Part shown: positions 1-7,450 of the stretch, one piece after another | How positions within the stretch are numbered: the first letter of the stretch is position 1 | How the letters are laid out: every line of letters begins with the position of its first letter | Assembly: GCA_965652565.1 (NCBI GenBank) | Contig: CBFGWL010000089.1 | Span: 1-11,048 of the forward strand | Direction: 5' to 3' | Length of the DNA stretch: 11,048 bases | Origin: RSA11 sp965652565 | GTDB lineage: Bacteria; Actinomycetota; Thermoleophilia; Solirubrobacterales; 70-9 | The notes under the pieces: model-generated | The model's database searches: none | What the model saw: only the letters and a program-made list of their open reading frames with translations | What the model was told of the DNA's origin: nothing | Program-made: the position numbers and the translations under genes

Positions 1-1309
1 CCAGCTCGGCGACGAGCTCGCGGAAGCGCTCGCCGCGCTCCTCGAAGTTGCGGAAGGCGTCGAAGCTCGCGCACGCGGGCGAGAGCAGCACCACGTCGCC
101 TGCTTCGGCGTCGCCGGCCGCCGTGCGCACCGCGTCGGCGAGGTCGGCGCAGCGGCGCACGGCGACGCCGCGCTGCGCGGCCGGCGCCAGCGCCCGTTCG
201 ATCGGCTCGGCCGCGGGCCCGATGAGGTAGGCGGCTGCGCAGCGCTCGCCGACAGGCTCCGCGAGCCCGTCGAAGTCCTCGCCCTTGAGCGAGCCGCCCA
301 GGATGACGCGCACCGGGCGCTCGAAGGTGCGCAGGGCCGCGCTCGCCGCGGCGACGTTGGTCGCCTTCGAGTCGTTCACGTAGAGGACGCCGCCGTGCTC
401 ACCCACGCGTTCGAGGCGGTGCGGGACGCCGGGGAAGCTCGTCAGGGCGCTCAGGATCGTCTCGCGGTCGATCCCCATCGCCATCGCGGCGGCCTCCGCG
501 GCGCGGGCGTTCGCCAGGTTGTGCGGTCCGGCGAGCGCGGTGCCGGCCAGGGACTCGGCGAGCGAAGCGGCGCCCATCGCCCCCAGGTCGAGGACGCGGG
601 CGCGCCCGCCGACCCGCACGCCGGCCAGCTCGGCCTGCGTGCTGTCGAACACGGCCCAATCGGCCGGCGTCTGGTTCGCGAAGATCCGCAGCTTGGCGGC
701 GCGGTAGGACTCGAAGTCGCCGTGGCGATCGAGGTGGTCGGGGGTCACGTTCAAGAGCACCGCGACCTCCGGCGCGAAGGCCTCGGCGTCCTCGAGCTGG
801 AAGCTGGAGCACTCGCAAACCACGGTCGCGTCCGGGTCGAGCTCGCCGACGGTTGCCGAGAGCGGCGTGCCCACGTTGCCGGCCACCACGACCGGGCGCC
901 CCGCCGTCCGCCAGATGTGACCGAGCAGCTCGGTCGTCGTGGTCTTGCCGTTCGTGCCGGTGACCGCGACGAACGGATTGGGAATGAGCCGCCACGCGAG
1001 CTCCAGCTCACCGATGACCGGACGGCCCAGCGTGAGGGCCCGCCGCACCGGCGGCGCCTCGCGCGGAACGCCGGGACTCTTGACCACGCAGCCCGCGGCG
1101 TCGACCAAGCCCTCGTGTGCGCCATCCAGATGGACTTCGACGCCGAGCTCCCGCAACCTCTCGGCGCCGTCGGGGTGGCCGGCGTCGATCGCGATCACGC
1201 GCTCGCCGCGCTGGGCGAGCAGGCGCGCCGCGGCCTGGCCCGAGCGGGCCAGTCCGACCACCAGATAAGGGCCCCGCGGCAGGGGCGGACGTTCCTTGGT
1301 AGAGCGCAC
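1..1309 (-). CDS. murD: UDP-N-acetylmuramoylalanine--D-glutamate ligase MurD (3' end cut by window edge)
   Basis: Cytoplasmic Mur ligase that adds D-glutamate to UDP-MurNAc-L-Ala using ATP. Translating from the GTG at 1309 gives 436 uninterrupted residues. Seen in order: a Rossmann-like N-terminal domain (YLVVGLARSG, residues 15-24), the ATP-binding P-loop GTNGKTT (118-124), NVTPDHLDRH (187-196), a probable carbamylated lysine at K206 in AAKLRIF, GPHNLAN (261-267), PGVPHRLE (293-300), NDSKATN (312-318) and the C-terminal SPACASFDAFRNFEERG block (410-426). That last block normally lies within about 20 residues of the MurD C-terminus, so only a few codons are probably missing. The GTG start has no clear Shine-Dalgarno, but it leaves only about 14 residues before the Rossmann strand. 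Unlike the rest of the cluster, murD is separated from mraY by a gene on the opposite strand, so it may need its own promoter or read-through. Function is close to certain; the exact start is less sure. Confidence 0.95.
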   Translation of the reverse strand, partial: MRSTKERPPLPRGPYLVVGLARSGQAAARLLAQRGERVIAIDAGHPDGAERLRELGVEVHLDGAHEGLVDAAGCVVKSPGVPREAPPVRRALTLGRPVIGELELAWRLIPNPFVAVTGTNGKTTTTELLGHIWRTAGRPVVVAGNVGTPLSATVGELDPDATVVCECSSFQLEDAEAFAPEVAVLLNVTPDHLDRHGDFESYRAAKLRIFANQTPADWAVFDSTQAELAGVRVGGRARVLDLGAMGAASLAESLAGTALAGPHNLANARAAEAAAMAMGIDRETILSALTSFPGVPHRLERVGEHGGVLYVNDSKATNVAAASAALRTFERPVRVILGGSLKGEDFDGLAEPVGERCAAAYLIGPAAEPIERALAPAAQRGVAVRRCADLADAVRTAAGDAEAGDVVLLSPACASFDAFRNFEERGERFRELVAEL

Positions 1310-1392
1310 CCGATTAATTTCGCCGCGCGCCCGCCGCACCCTGCGCGGGCCGAACGTCGGCCGCCCGGGCCGCCTCGGCTAGATTCGGCGCC
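1310..1392. promoter_or_regulatory. Divergent intergenic region between murD and the SRPBCC gene
   Basis: This 83-bp stretch separates two divergently read genes and should hold both start signals. The SRPBCC side has a clear -10-like TAGATT (1380-1385). On the murD side the only low-GC patch is GAAATTAAT (minus strand, 1321-1313), ending 3 nt before the GTG. It stands out in an otherwise almost all-GC stretch and could be part of a -10 region, for example GAAATT 6 nt before the start. It does not fit TANNNT, so the murD promoter is only a weak guess. Confidence 0.4.
1380..1385 (+). promoter_or_regulatory. Leaderless -10 box of the SRPBCC gene (TAGATT)
   Basis: TAGATT matches the TANNNT -10 pattern (4 of 6 to TATAAT) and ends 7 nt before the GTG at 1393. 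Transcription would then begin at or next to the start codon. No Shine-Dalgarno precedes the GTG and no recognisable -35 is seen, which is common for leaderless actinobacterial genes. The same layout and almost the same bases occur before murE. Confidence 0.6.
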
Positions 1393-1806
1393 GTGTTCGA
1401 GGCGACCCACACGGAGCGCACGTCCGCGAGCCCCGCGGAGGTCTGGGCGCTGTGGGCCGATCCGGCGCGCTGGCCGGAGTGGAACGAGCAGCTCGAGTCA
1501 GCTGAGCTGACCGGGCCGCTGGAGGCGGGCTCCGAGGCGACGGTCAAGTACCGCCGCGGCGGCCGGATGGTCTTCAACGTCGTCGCGGTCGAGCCCGAGC
1601 GCCTGCTCGTCAACGAAGCCCGCCTCCCCCTGGCCCGTTTCGGCCACGAGCACCGCGTGAAGCCCGCCGGCTCGGGCAGCGAGATCACGCATCGCCTCTA
1701 CCTGAGGGGCCTCGCGTCCGGCCTCTTCTCCGTGCTCTTCGGCCGCAGGCGCCTGCGCAAACGGGTCGTCGGATTCGTCGAGCGCGAGCGCGAGCTCGTC
1801 GAATAG
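1393..1806 (+). CDS. SRPBCC (START/Bet v 1-like) family protein
   Basis: A 137-residue cytoplasmic protein with the pattern of small SRPBCC hydrophobic-ligand-binding proteins. An N-terminal strand leads into SASPAEVWALWADPARWPEWN (residues 11-31), the usual helix and W-x-x-W segment after strand 1. Alternating beta strands follow (for example EATVKYRRGGRMVFNVV, 48-64, and SEITHRLYLRG, 96-106), and the protein closes with a long C-terminal helix rich in Arg and Glu (about 118-137). Length is typical of the polyketide cyclase/dehydrase-like subgroup. The ligand cannot be read from the sequence. It is read against its neighbours: divergent from murD and convergent with mraY, which breaks the otherwise colinear dcw cluster. 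GTG at 1393 is chosen because a -10 box lies 7 nt upstream and the fold begins right after it. Family assignment is good; any role in the envelope is only suggested by location. Confidence 0.85.
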   Translation: MFEATHTERTSASPAEVWALWADPARWPEWNEQLESAELTGPLEAGSEATVKYRRGGRMVFNVVAVEPERLLVNEARLPLARFGHEHRVKPAGSGSEITHRLYLRGLASGLFSVLFGRRRLRKRVVGFVERERELVE

Positions 1807-1820
1807 GCGCGTCGCAGTCG

Positions 1821-1842
1821 CCGCCTGCGGCGGAGCCCGCCG
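1821..1842. terminator. Possible bidirectional terminator hairpin between convergent SRPBCC gene and mraY
   Basis: The 41-bp gap between the two convergent stop codons holds CGGCGG-AGC-CCGCCG (1828-1842), a perfect 6-bp stem with a 3-nt loop. An overlapping alternative stem, CCGCC-TGC-GGCGG, spans 1821-1833. Position is right for termination on both strands, but there is no T tract on either side and GC-rich DNA makes such stems by chance. If it does not terminate, mraY transcripts would run antisense through the SRPBCC gene into murD. Confidence 0.3.
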
Positions 1843-1847
1843 GACGG

Positions 1848-2855
1848 CTACCCCACCGAGTTCTGGTACAGCGTGAAGCCGATCCCGGCGCAGACCGCGG
1901 CCACGATCCAGAACCGCAGCATGATCTTGGTCTCCGACCAGGCGAGCAGCTCGAAGTGGTGATGGATCGGCGCCATCAGGAAGACGCGGCGCCGGGTGAG
2001 CTTGAAGAACAGGACCTGGATCGCGACGGACGCAGCCTCGATCACGAAGATCCCGCCGAGGATGAGGAGCAGGAGCTCGGTCTGCGTGATGACCGCGAGC
2101 GCGCCGATCGCACCGCCCAGGCCGAGCGAGCCGGTGTCGCCCATGAAGATCGACGCCGGGAACGAGTTGAACCACAAGAAGCCGATCGAGGCGCCGACCA
2201 GGCACGCCGAGATGACCGCCAGCCCGCCCTGACCGCTGGTGATCGTGATCGCCGTGAAGGCGAGGAAGACGATCGCGCAGCAGCCGGCCGCGAGCCCGTC
2301 GAGCCCGTCGCTCAGGTTGACCGCGTTGGAGAACCCGGCGAGCACCAAGAACACGAAGATCGCGTAGAGGACCGGACCGACATCGAGGTCGAAGTCGAAG
2401 ATCCGGCTTCTGATCGTCGTATCCAGGCCGAGCTCCTGGGTGGCCACGAACCACAGGATGAGCGCGAGCCCGATCTGCGCGAGCAGCTTCCAGCGCGCGG
2501 ACAGCCCGAGCGAGCGCCGCTTCGAGACCTTGATCATGTCGTCGGCGAATCCGATCGCCGCGCAGCCGACGGCGATGCCGAAGACCGTGAGACTCGCCGT
2601 GTCGACCCCCGAGAGCACCAGGTAGGGCACGGCGATCCCGGTGAAGATGATCAACCCGCCCATGGTTGGCGTGCCCGCCTTCGAGTGGTGCTCCTGCGGG
2701 CCCTCCTCGCGGATCTGCTGGCCGAACTCCCGCACGCGCAGGTACTCGATGAAGCGCGGGCCCAGGAAGATCGTGATCAACATCGCCGCCATGCCGGCGA
2801 TGAGGATCTCCCCGCGGTCGACCGCCTCCGTGACGGCGATCTGGGCGCTGATCAC
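1848..2855 (-). CDS. mraY: Phospho-N-acetylmuramoyl-pentapeptide-transferase MraY
   Basis: Polytopic membrane enzyme that moves phospho-MurNAc-pentapeptide from UDP onto undecaprenyl phosphate, making lipid I on the cytoplasmic face. The product is 335 residues, slightly short of the usual 320-360 midpoint but intact. About ten hydrophobic segments are visible. Diagnostic motifs are SKAGTPTMGG (58-67), FADDMIK with the paired aspartates (103-109), NAVNLSDGLDGLA (177-189), GDTGSLGLGG (239-248) and the histidine cluster MAPIHHHFE (294-302). The GTG at 2855 overlaps the murF stop by 4 nt (GTGA) and a GGAGGGG purine run lies about 8 nt upstream, which fixes the start. It is coupled to murF and murE and probably transcribed with them. 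It is the last gene before the orientation break at the SRPBCC gene. Confidence 0.97.
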   Translation of the reverse strand: MISAQIAVTEAVDRGEILIAGMAAMLITIFLGPRFIEYLRVREFGQQIREEGPQEHHSKAGTPTMGGLIIFTGIAVPYLVLSGVDTASLTVFGIAVGCAAIGFADDMIKVSKRRSLGLSARWKLLAQIGLALILWFVATQELGLDTTIRSRIFDFDLDVGPVLYAIFVFLVLAGFSNAVNLSDGLDGLAAGCCAIVFLAFTAITITSGQGGLAVISACLVGASIGFLWFNSFPASIFMGDTGSLGLGGAIGALAVITQTELLLLILGGIFVIEAASVAIQVLFFKLTRRRVFLMAPIHHHFELLAWSETKIMLRFWIVAAVCAGIGFTLYQNSVG

Positions 2856-4216
2856 TCCGCGTCCCCTCCCCCGCGGCGCGCGCGCAGCCCGTCGGTGAAC
2901 GCCTCCAGGCCGACCGAGCGCGAGCCCTTCACCAGCACGGCGTCGCCGTCCGCGAGCAGCTCGTCGGCGAGCTCGACTGCGGCCGCCGGATCCGGCGCCC
3001 ACTCGTCGGGCGCGTAATCGCGCGCCAGCTCCCCCACGCCGATGATCGGCGCGATGCCCAGGCCTCTGGCGAGCGCGCCGATCTCGCGGTGGTACGCGGG
3101 CCCGTCGGGACCCAGCTCGGCCATTCCCCCGAGCACGGCGACGTGGCGCGGCGCCGGCAGCGAGGCGAGGTGCTCGAGCGCGGCGCGCATGGAGATCGGG
3201 TTGGCGTTGTAGCAGTCGTTCACGAGCGCGATGTCGCCCGGGAGCGCGAGCCGCTCGCCCCGCAGGCGCGAGAAGGATATGGAGGCCGCCCGCGGCACCA
3301 TCGCCTGCGGCTCGGCGCCGAGCGCCACGCCGACCGCGACCGCCGCAAGGGCATTCGTGAGGTTGTGGGCTTCCGTGAAGGGGAACTCGAAGCGCGCCTC
3401 CCCGGCCGGGGTGACGATCAAAGCCTCGGTCGAATCGCCGCGCACCCGCGCCTCGCGCGCGAACACGTCGCCGCCAGGCCCGAAGGTGATCGTCTGCAGC
3501 TCGTCGGCCAGGTGTGGCTCGAGCGCCTCGGCGTCGGCGGGCACGACCGCTCGCCCATCGGGACCCAGGCCGCGAAGGATTTCCGCCTTCGCTTCCGCGA
3601 TCGCCTCCATCGTGCCGAGCAGCTCGAGGTGCACGGGACCGACGTTGGTGATCGCGGCGACGTCGGGCTCGGCGATCTCGCAGAGCTCGGCGATCTGCCC
3701 TACACCGCGCATGGCCATCTCGAGCACGAGCACCTCGGTGCCCGGCTCCGCGGAGAGGATCGCGAGGGGCAGGCCGATCTCGGTGTTGAAGTTCTCCGGG
3801 CTGGCGTGGACGCGGTAGGGCAAAAGGGCGCGGGTGATGTCCTTGACCGAGGTCTTCCCGGTCGATCCGGTGACCCCGACCACGCGGGCGCCGAGCTCGT
3901 GGCGCCAAGCGCTCGCGAGGTCCTGCAGCGCCCGCAGCGGATCCTCGGCGACGAATACCCAACCGCGCTCGGCTGCCGCGGCGTCGGGCCCAGCCTCGGG
4001 GCGCACGACCGCCCCCCAGGCGCCGGCGCGCAGGACGTCGCGGGCGAACCAGCCGCCGTCGGTGCGCTCGCCGGGCAGGCCGAAGAACAGGTCGCCCGGG
4101 AGGGCGCGGCGGCTGTCGACCTCGGCGCGGCGGGGGAACTCATCGCCGGGCTCCTCGCGGCGGATGATCTCGGCGCCGGCGAGCTGCGCGATCCGCTCGG
4201 GGGTGAACTCGATCAC
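2852..4216 (-). CDS. murF: UDP-N-acetylmuramoyl-tripeptide--D-alanyl-D-alanine ligase MurF
   Basis: Cytoplasmic Mur ligase that joins D-Ala-D-Ala to UDP-MurNAc-tripeptide with ATP, the last soluble step before MraY. The product is 454 residues, normal for the family. An N-terminal UDP-binding domain contains VDSRRALPGDLFFGLPGER (33-51). The ATP-binding core has GSTGKTS (117-123), the MurF-typical ENFNTEIGLP (141-150), ITNVGPVHLELLG (189-201) and EAHNLTNALA (282-291). The C-terminal domain opens with NDCYNANP (333-340), a motif specific to MurF, and includes AVLGGMAELG. The start is GTG, overlapping the murE stop as GTGA, with no separate Shine-Dalgarno. Translation is probably coupled to murE. 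mraY overlaps the 3' end in the same way. Confidence 0.97.
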   Translation of the reverse strand: MIEFTPERIAQLAGAEIIRREEPGDEFPRRAEVDSRRALPGDLFFGLPGERTDGGWFARDVLRAGAWGAVVRPEAGPDAAAAERGWVFVAEDPLRALQDLASAWRHELGARVVGVTGSTGKTSVKDITRALLPYRVHASPENFNTEIGLPLAILSAEPGTEVLVLEMAMRGVGQIAELCEIAEPDVAAITNVGPVHLELLGTMEAIAEAKAEILRGLGPDGRAVVPADAEALEPHLADELQTITFGPGGDVFAREARVRGDSTEALIVTPAGEARFEFPFTEAHNLTNALAAVAVGVALGAEPQAMVPRAASISFSRLRGERLALPGDIALVNDCYNANPISMRAALEHLASLPAPRHVAVLGGMAELGPDGPAYHREIGALARGLGIAPIIGVGELARDYAPDEWAPDPAAAVELADELLADGDAVLVKGSRSVGLEAFTDGLRARRGGGDAE

Positions 4217-5739
4217 GCCGTCGTCGCGCCGGCGCCGAGCAGCCGGCGCAGCTCGTCACGGGCAACCGCCCGGTCGTCGAAGGGAATCTTCTGCCCGCCC
4301 GCGAACTCCTGGCCCTGCTCGTGGCCCTTACCCGCGATCAGCACGCAGTCCCCGGGGCGAGCGAGCGCGAGCGCCTGAGCGATCGCGGCGCGCCGATCGA
4401 CCTCCACGACGAGCTCGCCGCTCGCCGCGGCGCCCTCGTGGGCGGGAATCCCGGCCAGGATGTCGCGGACGATCGCCTCCGGGTTCTCGGAGCGCGGGTT
4501 ATCGGAGGTGACGACCGCGACGTCGGCGAGTCGCGCGGCGATCTCGCCCATGAGCGGGCGCTTCTCGCGGTCGCGATCGCCGCCGCAGCCGAACACGCAG
4601 ATCACGCGCCCCTTGGTCAGCTCGCGGGTCGCCCGCAACACGTTCTCCAGCGAGTCGGGGGTATGCGCGTAGTCGACGAGCACCGCGAAGTCCTGGCCGG
4701 CGTCGACCGGTTCAAGGCGCCCCGGCACGCGCTCGGCGCGGGCGAGCGCCGCGACCGCGACCCTCGGCTCGCAGCCGAGCTCCACGGCGAGCGCGAGGGC
4801 GGTGAGCGCGTTGGCCACGTTGAAGCGCCCCGGGAGCGCGGTGCGCACCCGGTGCTCGCCGTAGCGGCCGGCGAGCCGGAAGCTCGCGCCCGTGGCGTCG
4901 AAGGCGACGTCGAGCGCGCGCAGGCCGGCGCGCTCGTTTCCCTCCGCCGAGGTAGTGATCAGCGCGTCTCCGTAGTCGGCGGCCAGCTCTTCGGCGAGCC
5001 GCGCGCCGTAGGGATCGTCGACGTTCACGACCGCGCGCTCGGGCCGGCGCCAGCCCGCCGGCGCGTCCGCAGGCGCCGCGAACAGCCGGCGCTTCGCCTG
5101 GAAATAGTCCTCCATGTCGGCGTGGAAGTCGAGGTGGTCCTGGGTGAGGTTCGTGAACGCCGCCGCCGTGTACGCGACGCCGTCCGTGCGGCCGAGCGCG
5201 AGCGCGTGCGAGGAGACCTCCATCACGCAGGCGCGATCGCCGCCATCCAGCATCGCGCGGAAGGTGCGCTGCAGGTCGATCGCCTCGGGCGTCGTGCGCT
5301 CGACCTCGGACTCCACGCCGCCGACGACGCTCTTCACCGTGCCGAGCAACCCCGTGGCGATCCCGTCGGACTCGAGCAGGTGGCGGACGAGGAAGGCCGT
5401 CGTCGTCTTGCCGTTCGTGCCCGTGACCCCCGCGACGCGCAGCTCCTGCGTGGGCTCGCGGTAGAAGGCGGCCGCGGCGGGCGCCATCGCCGCTCGCGCG
5501 CTCGGCACGATCGCCTGCGGCAAGTCGACCTCGAGCGGCCTCTCGACGACGAGCGCCGCCGCTCCCCGCTCGCGTGCCACCTCGGCGAAGTCGTGGCCGT
5601 CGGCGCGCTCGCCGACCACGCAGAAGAACAGGGTCCCGGGTTCCACCCGCCGGCTGTCGTACGCCAGCGAGCCGATCTGGACCGCTTCGTCGCCCTGGAT
5701 CGTCGCCGGCACGCCGGCGAGCACCTCGCGGAGCTGCAT
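4213..5739 (-). CDS. murE: UDP-N-acetylmuramoyl-tripeptide synthetase MurE, meso-diaminopimelate type
   Basis: Cytoplasmic Mur ligase adding the third stem-peptide residue to UDP-MurNAc-L-Ala-D-Glu. The product is 508 residues. Seen: YDSRRVEPGTLFFC in the UDP-binding domain (27-40), P-loop GTNGKTT (107-113), ERTTPEAIDLQ (147-157), VMEVSSHALALGR (172-184), the probable carbamylated lysine K216 in YFQAKRRLF, LVDYAHTPDSLENVL (354-368), FGCGGDRDREKRP (383-395) and DNPRSENP (413-420). In known MurE proteins DNPR marks meso-diaminopimelate as the added amino acid, so A1-gamma-type peptidoglycan is expected. I chose ATG 5739 over in-frame starts further upstream, up to 5844. MQLREVL is a normal MurE beginning, a -10 box lies 7 nt before it, and the longer forms would overlap ftsI with unrelated residues. 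The stop overlaps murF by 4 nt. Confidence 0.97.
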   Translation of the reverse strand: MQLREVLAGVPATIQGDEAVQIGSLAYDSRRVEPGTLFFCVVGERADGHDFAEVARERGAAALVVERPLEVDLPQAIVPSARAAMAPAAAAFYREPTQELRVAGVTGTNGKTTTAFLVRHLLESDGIATGLLGTVKSVVGGVESEVERTTPEAIDLQRTFRAMLDGGDRACVMEVSSHALALGRTDGVAYTAAAFTNLTQDHLDFHADMEDYFQAKRRLFAAPADAPAGWRRPERAVVNVDDPYGARLAEELAADYGDALITTSAEGNERAGLRALDVAFDATGASFRLAGRYGEHRVRTALPGRFNVANALTALALAVELGCEPRVAVAALARAERVPGRLEPVDAGQDFAVLVDYAHTPDSLENVLRATRELTKGRVICVFGCGGDRDREKRPLMGEIAARLADVAVVTSDNPRSENPEAIVRDILAGIPAHEGAAASGELVVEVDRRAAIAQALALARPGDCVLIAGKGHEQGQEFAGGQKIPFDDRAVARDELRRLLGAGATTA

Positions 5740-5746
5740 CGCGCCG

Positions 5747-5752
5747 ATTCTA
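5747..5752 (-). promoter_or_regulatory. Leaderless promoter -10 box of murE (TAGAAT)
   Basis: On the minus strand TAGAAT (5 of 6 to TATAAT) ends exactly 7 nt before the murE ATG, so the transcript should begin at the start codon. It sits in the only intergenic gap larger than 30 bp inside the mraZ-mraY run (49 bp, 5740-5788). There is no Shine-Dalgarno and no recognisable -35. It would let murE-murF-mraY be expressed separately from the upstream division genes. Confidence 0.65.
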
Positions 5753-5788
5753 GGTGTCGGTCGGGCGGCCACGCGCGCCCCTAGCGCG

Positions 5789-7450
5789 TCAGCCGTCCGT
5801 CCCGACGCCGAGGTAGGGCAGGGCCATCTCGGCGATCTCGCCAAAGGCGGGCGCCGCGACCGAGCCTCCGTAGTAGTCGCCCTTCGGGTCGTCGACGACG
5901 ATCGTGACGAGCAGCGCCGGATCGTCGGCGGGCGCGAATCCCACGAACGAGGCGACGAACTGGGTCTCGGAGTAGGTGCCGTCGACGACCTTCTGCGACG
6001 TGCCCGTCTTGCCGGCGAGCTCGTAACCCGGCACCTGCACCGCCGAGGCCGTGCCGCCGTCCTCGAGCACGCCCTTGAGCATCTCGCGCAGCCGCTTGGC
6101 GTTGCGCTCGGAGATCACGCGCTTGCCCGGGGGCTGCTCCACGCGCTCCCCGTCGCGCTTGAGCACGATGCGCGGCGGGCGCAGGATGCCGCCGTTGGCG
6201 ATCGCCGCGTAGGCCGCGGTCATCTGGATCGGGGTGACCGCAAGGCCCTGCCCGATCGGGAGGTTGCCCATCGTCGAGCCCGAGTACTGCTCGGGCGGGA
6301 TCACGATGCCCTGCTCCTCGGCCGGATAGTCGATTCCGGTCGGCTTGCCGAAGCCAAAGCGCTTGATCCAGCGATCGAAGGCGTCGTCGCCCTTCTTCGC
6401 GTTGAGCTGCAGGCCGATCTTGACGGCGCCCACGTTGGAGGACTGAGCGAGGATCTCCGCCACCGAGAGGGAGACGTAGCCACGGTCGTGCGACTCGCCG
6501 ATCGTGCGGTCGGCGACCTGGATCTCGGGCGGGAGGTCGAAGATGGTGTTCGGCTTGACCACCTTCTCCTCGAGCGCGCCCGCGACCGTGAACGCCTTGA
6601 ACGTCGAGCCCGGCTCATACGTGTAGCCCGTCGCCAGGTTGCGCAGCTCCTCGACGTCCTCGACCTTGCCCAGGTCGGCGGGCGGCCAATTCGCCATGGC
6701 GAGTATCTCGGAGGTGCGCGGGTCCATGACGATCGCGGTCGCGCCCTCGGGGTCGTAGGTCTCGCCGACCCGCGCGAGCACCTGCTCGGTGTGCGCCTGG
6801 ATCGCGGCGTCCAGGCTCAGCTTGATCCGATCGCCGACGCTGGCCGGCTCGACCGTCTCGCGTTCGAGCTCGTCGCCCAGGGCGTCGCGCGTGACCCGCC
6901 GCTCGCCGTCCTCGCCGCGCAGCGCGTCGTCGTGCGCGAGCTCGAGGCCGCTCGTGCCGACGTTGTCGATATTCACCGCGCCGATCACCTGCGCGGCGAG
7001 CTCACCCTCGGGGTAGACGCGGCGTGAGTCCGGCAGCAGGCCGATGCCGGGGATGTCCATCTCCGTGATCTTCGCCGCCGTCGGCAGGTCGACCTTGCGC
7101 GCGATGTAGGCGAACCCGCCGTCAGCCGAGAGCGACTCCTCGATCTCCTCCTCCGGTACGGGCAGCACGCGCGCCAGCTTGCGCGCGGCCTTGACCGGGT
7201 CCTTCACCTGGTAGGGAGTCGCGAAGACGGTCGCCGCGTCCTCGGAGATCGCGAGCTCCTTGCCGTGGCGGTCGAGGATCGCTCCCCGCACGCCCGGAAT
7301 GGTCACGGTCTCGGTCTGCTGGCTCTGCGCGGAGGCGCGGTACTCAGAGCCCTGCACGCCCTGCAGCCACGCGGCGCGCGCGATCGCCACCGAAAACAGC
7401 AGCACGAAGCAGGCGAAGAGCAGGCCGATGCGGCGATCGAGCTGGGTCAC
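5789..7450 (-). CDS. ftsI: Septal peptidoglycan transpeptidase FtsI (class B penicillin-binding protein)
   Basis: Bitopic membrane enzyme that cross-links septal peptidoglycan with its FtsW partner. The product is 553 residues. A short cytoplasmic tail leads into a transmembrane helix at about 8-27 (IGLLFACFVLLFSVAIARAA). The class B dimerisation domain starts with VRGAILDRHGKELA (54-67) and contains RRVYPEG (143-149). The transpeptidase domain carries all three catalytic motifs: S282-T-F-K285 in YEPGSTFK, S337-S-N339 in AQSSNVGA, and K481-T-G in ELAGKTGTSQK. The protein stops soon after this domain and has no PASTA repeats, unlike Bacillus SpoVD or PBP2x, but like mycobacterial FtsI. GTG 7450 overlaps the ftsL stop as GTGA, and GGTGGAG lies about 10 nt upstream. 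The position directly after an FtsL-like gene supports FtsI over a sporulation or elongation paralogue. Confidence 0.95.
   Translation of the reverse strand: MTQLDRRIGLLFACFVLLFSVAIARAAWLQGVQGSEYRASAQSQQTETVTIPGVRGAILDRHGKELAISEDAATVFATPYQVKDPVKAARKLARVLPVPEEEIEESLSADGGFAYIARKVDLPTAAKITEMDIPGIGLLPDSRRVYPEGELAAQVIGAVNIDNVGTSGLELAHDDALRGEDGERRVTRDALGDELERETVEPASVGDRIKLSLDAAIQAHTEQVLARVGETYDPEGATAIVMDPRTSEILAMANWPPADLGKVEDVEELRNLATGYTYEPGSTFKAFTVAGALEEKVVKPNTIFDLPPEIQVADRTIGESHDRGYVSLSVAEILAQSSNVGAVKIGLQLNAKKGDDAFDRWIKRFGFGKPTGIDYPAEEQGIVIPPEQYSGSTMGNLPIGQGLAVTPIQMTAAYAAIANGGILRPPRIVLKRDGERVEQPPGKRVISERNAKRLREMLKGVLEDGGTASAVQVPGYELAGKTGTSQKVVDGTYSETQFVASFVGFAPADDPALLVTIVVDDPKGDYYGGSVAAPAFGEIAEMALPYLGVGTDG

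Noticed and set aside
1956..3017. A 353-codon plus-strand frame rich in charged residues
   Set aside because: Antisense to mraY and the end of murF. It is a mirror of hydrophobic MraY codons and not a real acidic/basic protein.
2856..3962. In-frame extension of mraY far upstream through murF
   Set aside because: The upstream residues are out-of-frame murF with low-complexity composition. The GTG at 2855, overlapping the murF stop and preceded by GGAGGGG, gives the normal MraY N-terminus.
4321..5784. A 487-codon open frame on the plus strand
   Set aside because: Fully antisense to murE, which has every Mur ligase motif. The plus-strand product is Arg/Ala/Glu/His-rich with no domain, so it is a codon-bias shadow.
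5740..5844. Longer MurE start overlapping ftsI
   Set aside because: It adds 35 residues without similarity to MurE and overlaps ftsI by 56 bp. The ATG at 5739 with a -10 box 7 nt upstream is a better start.
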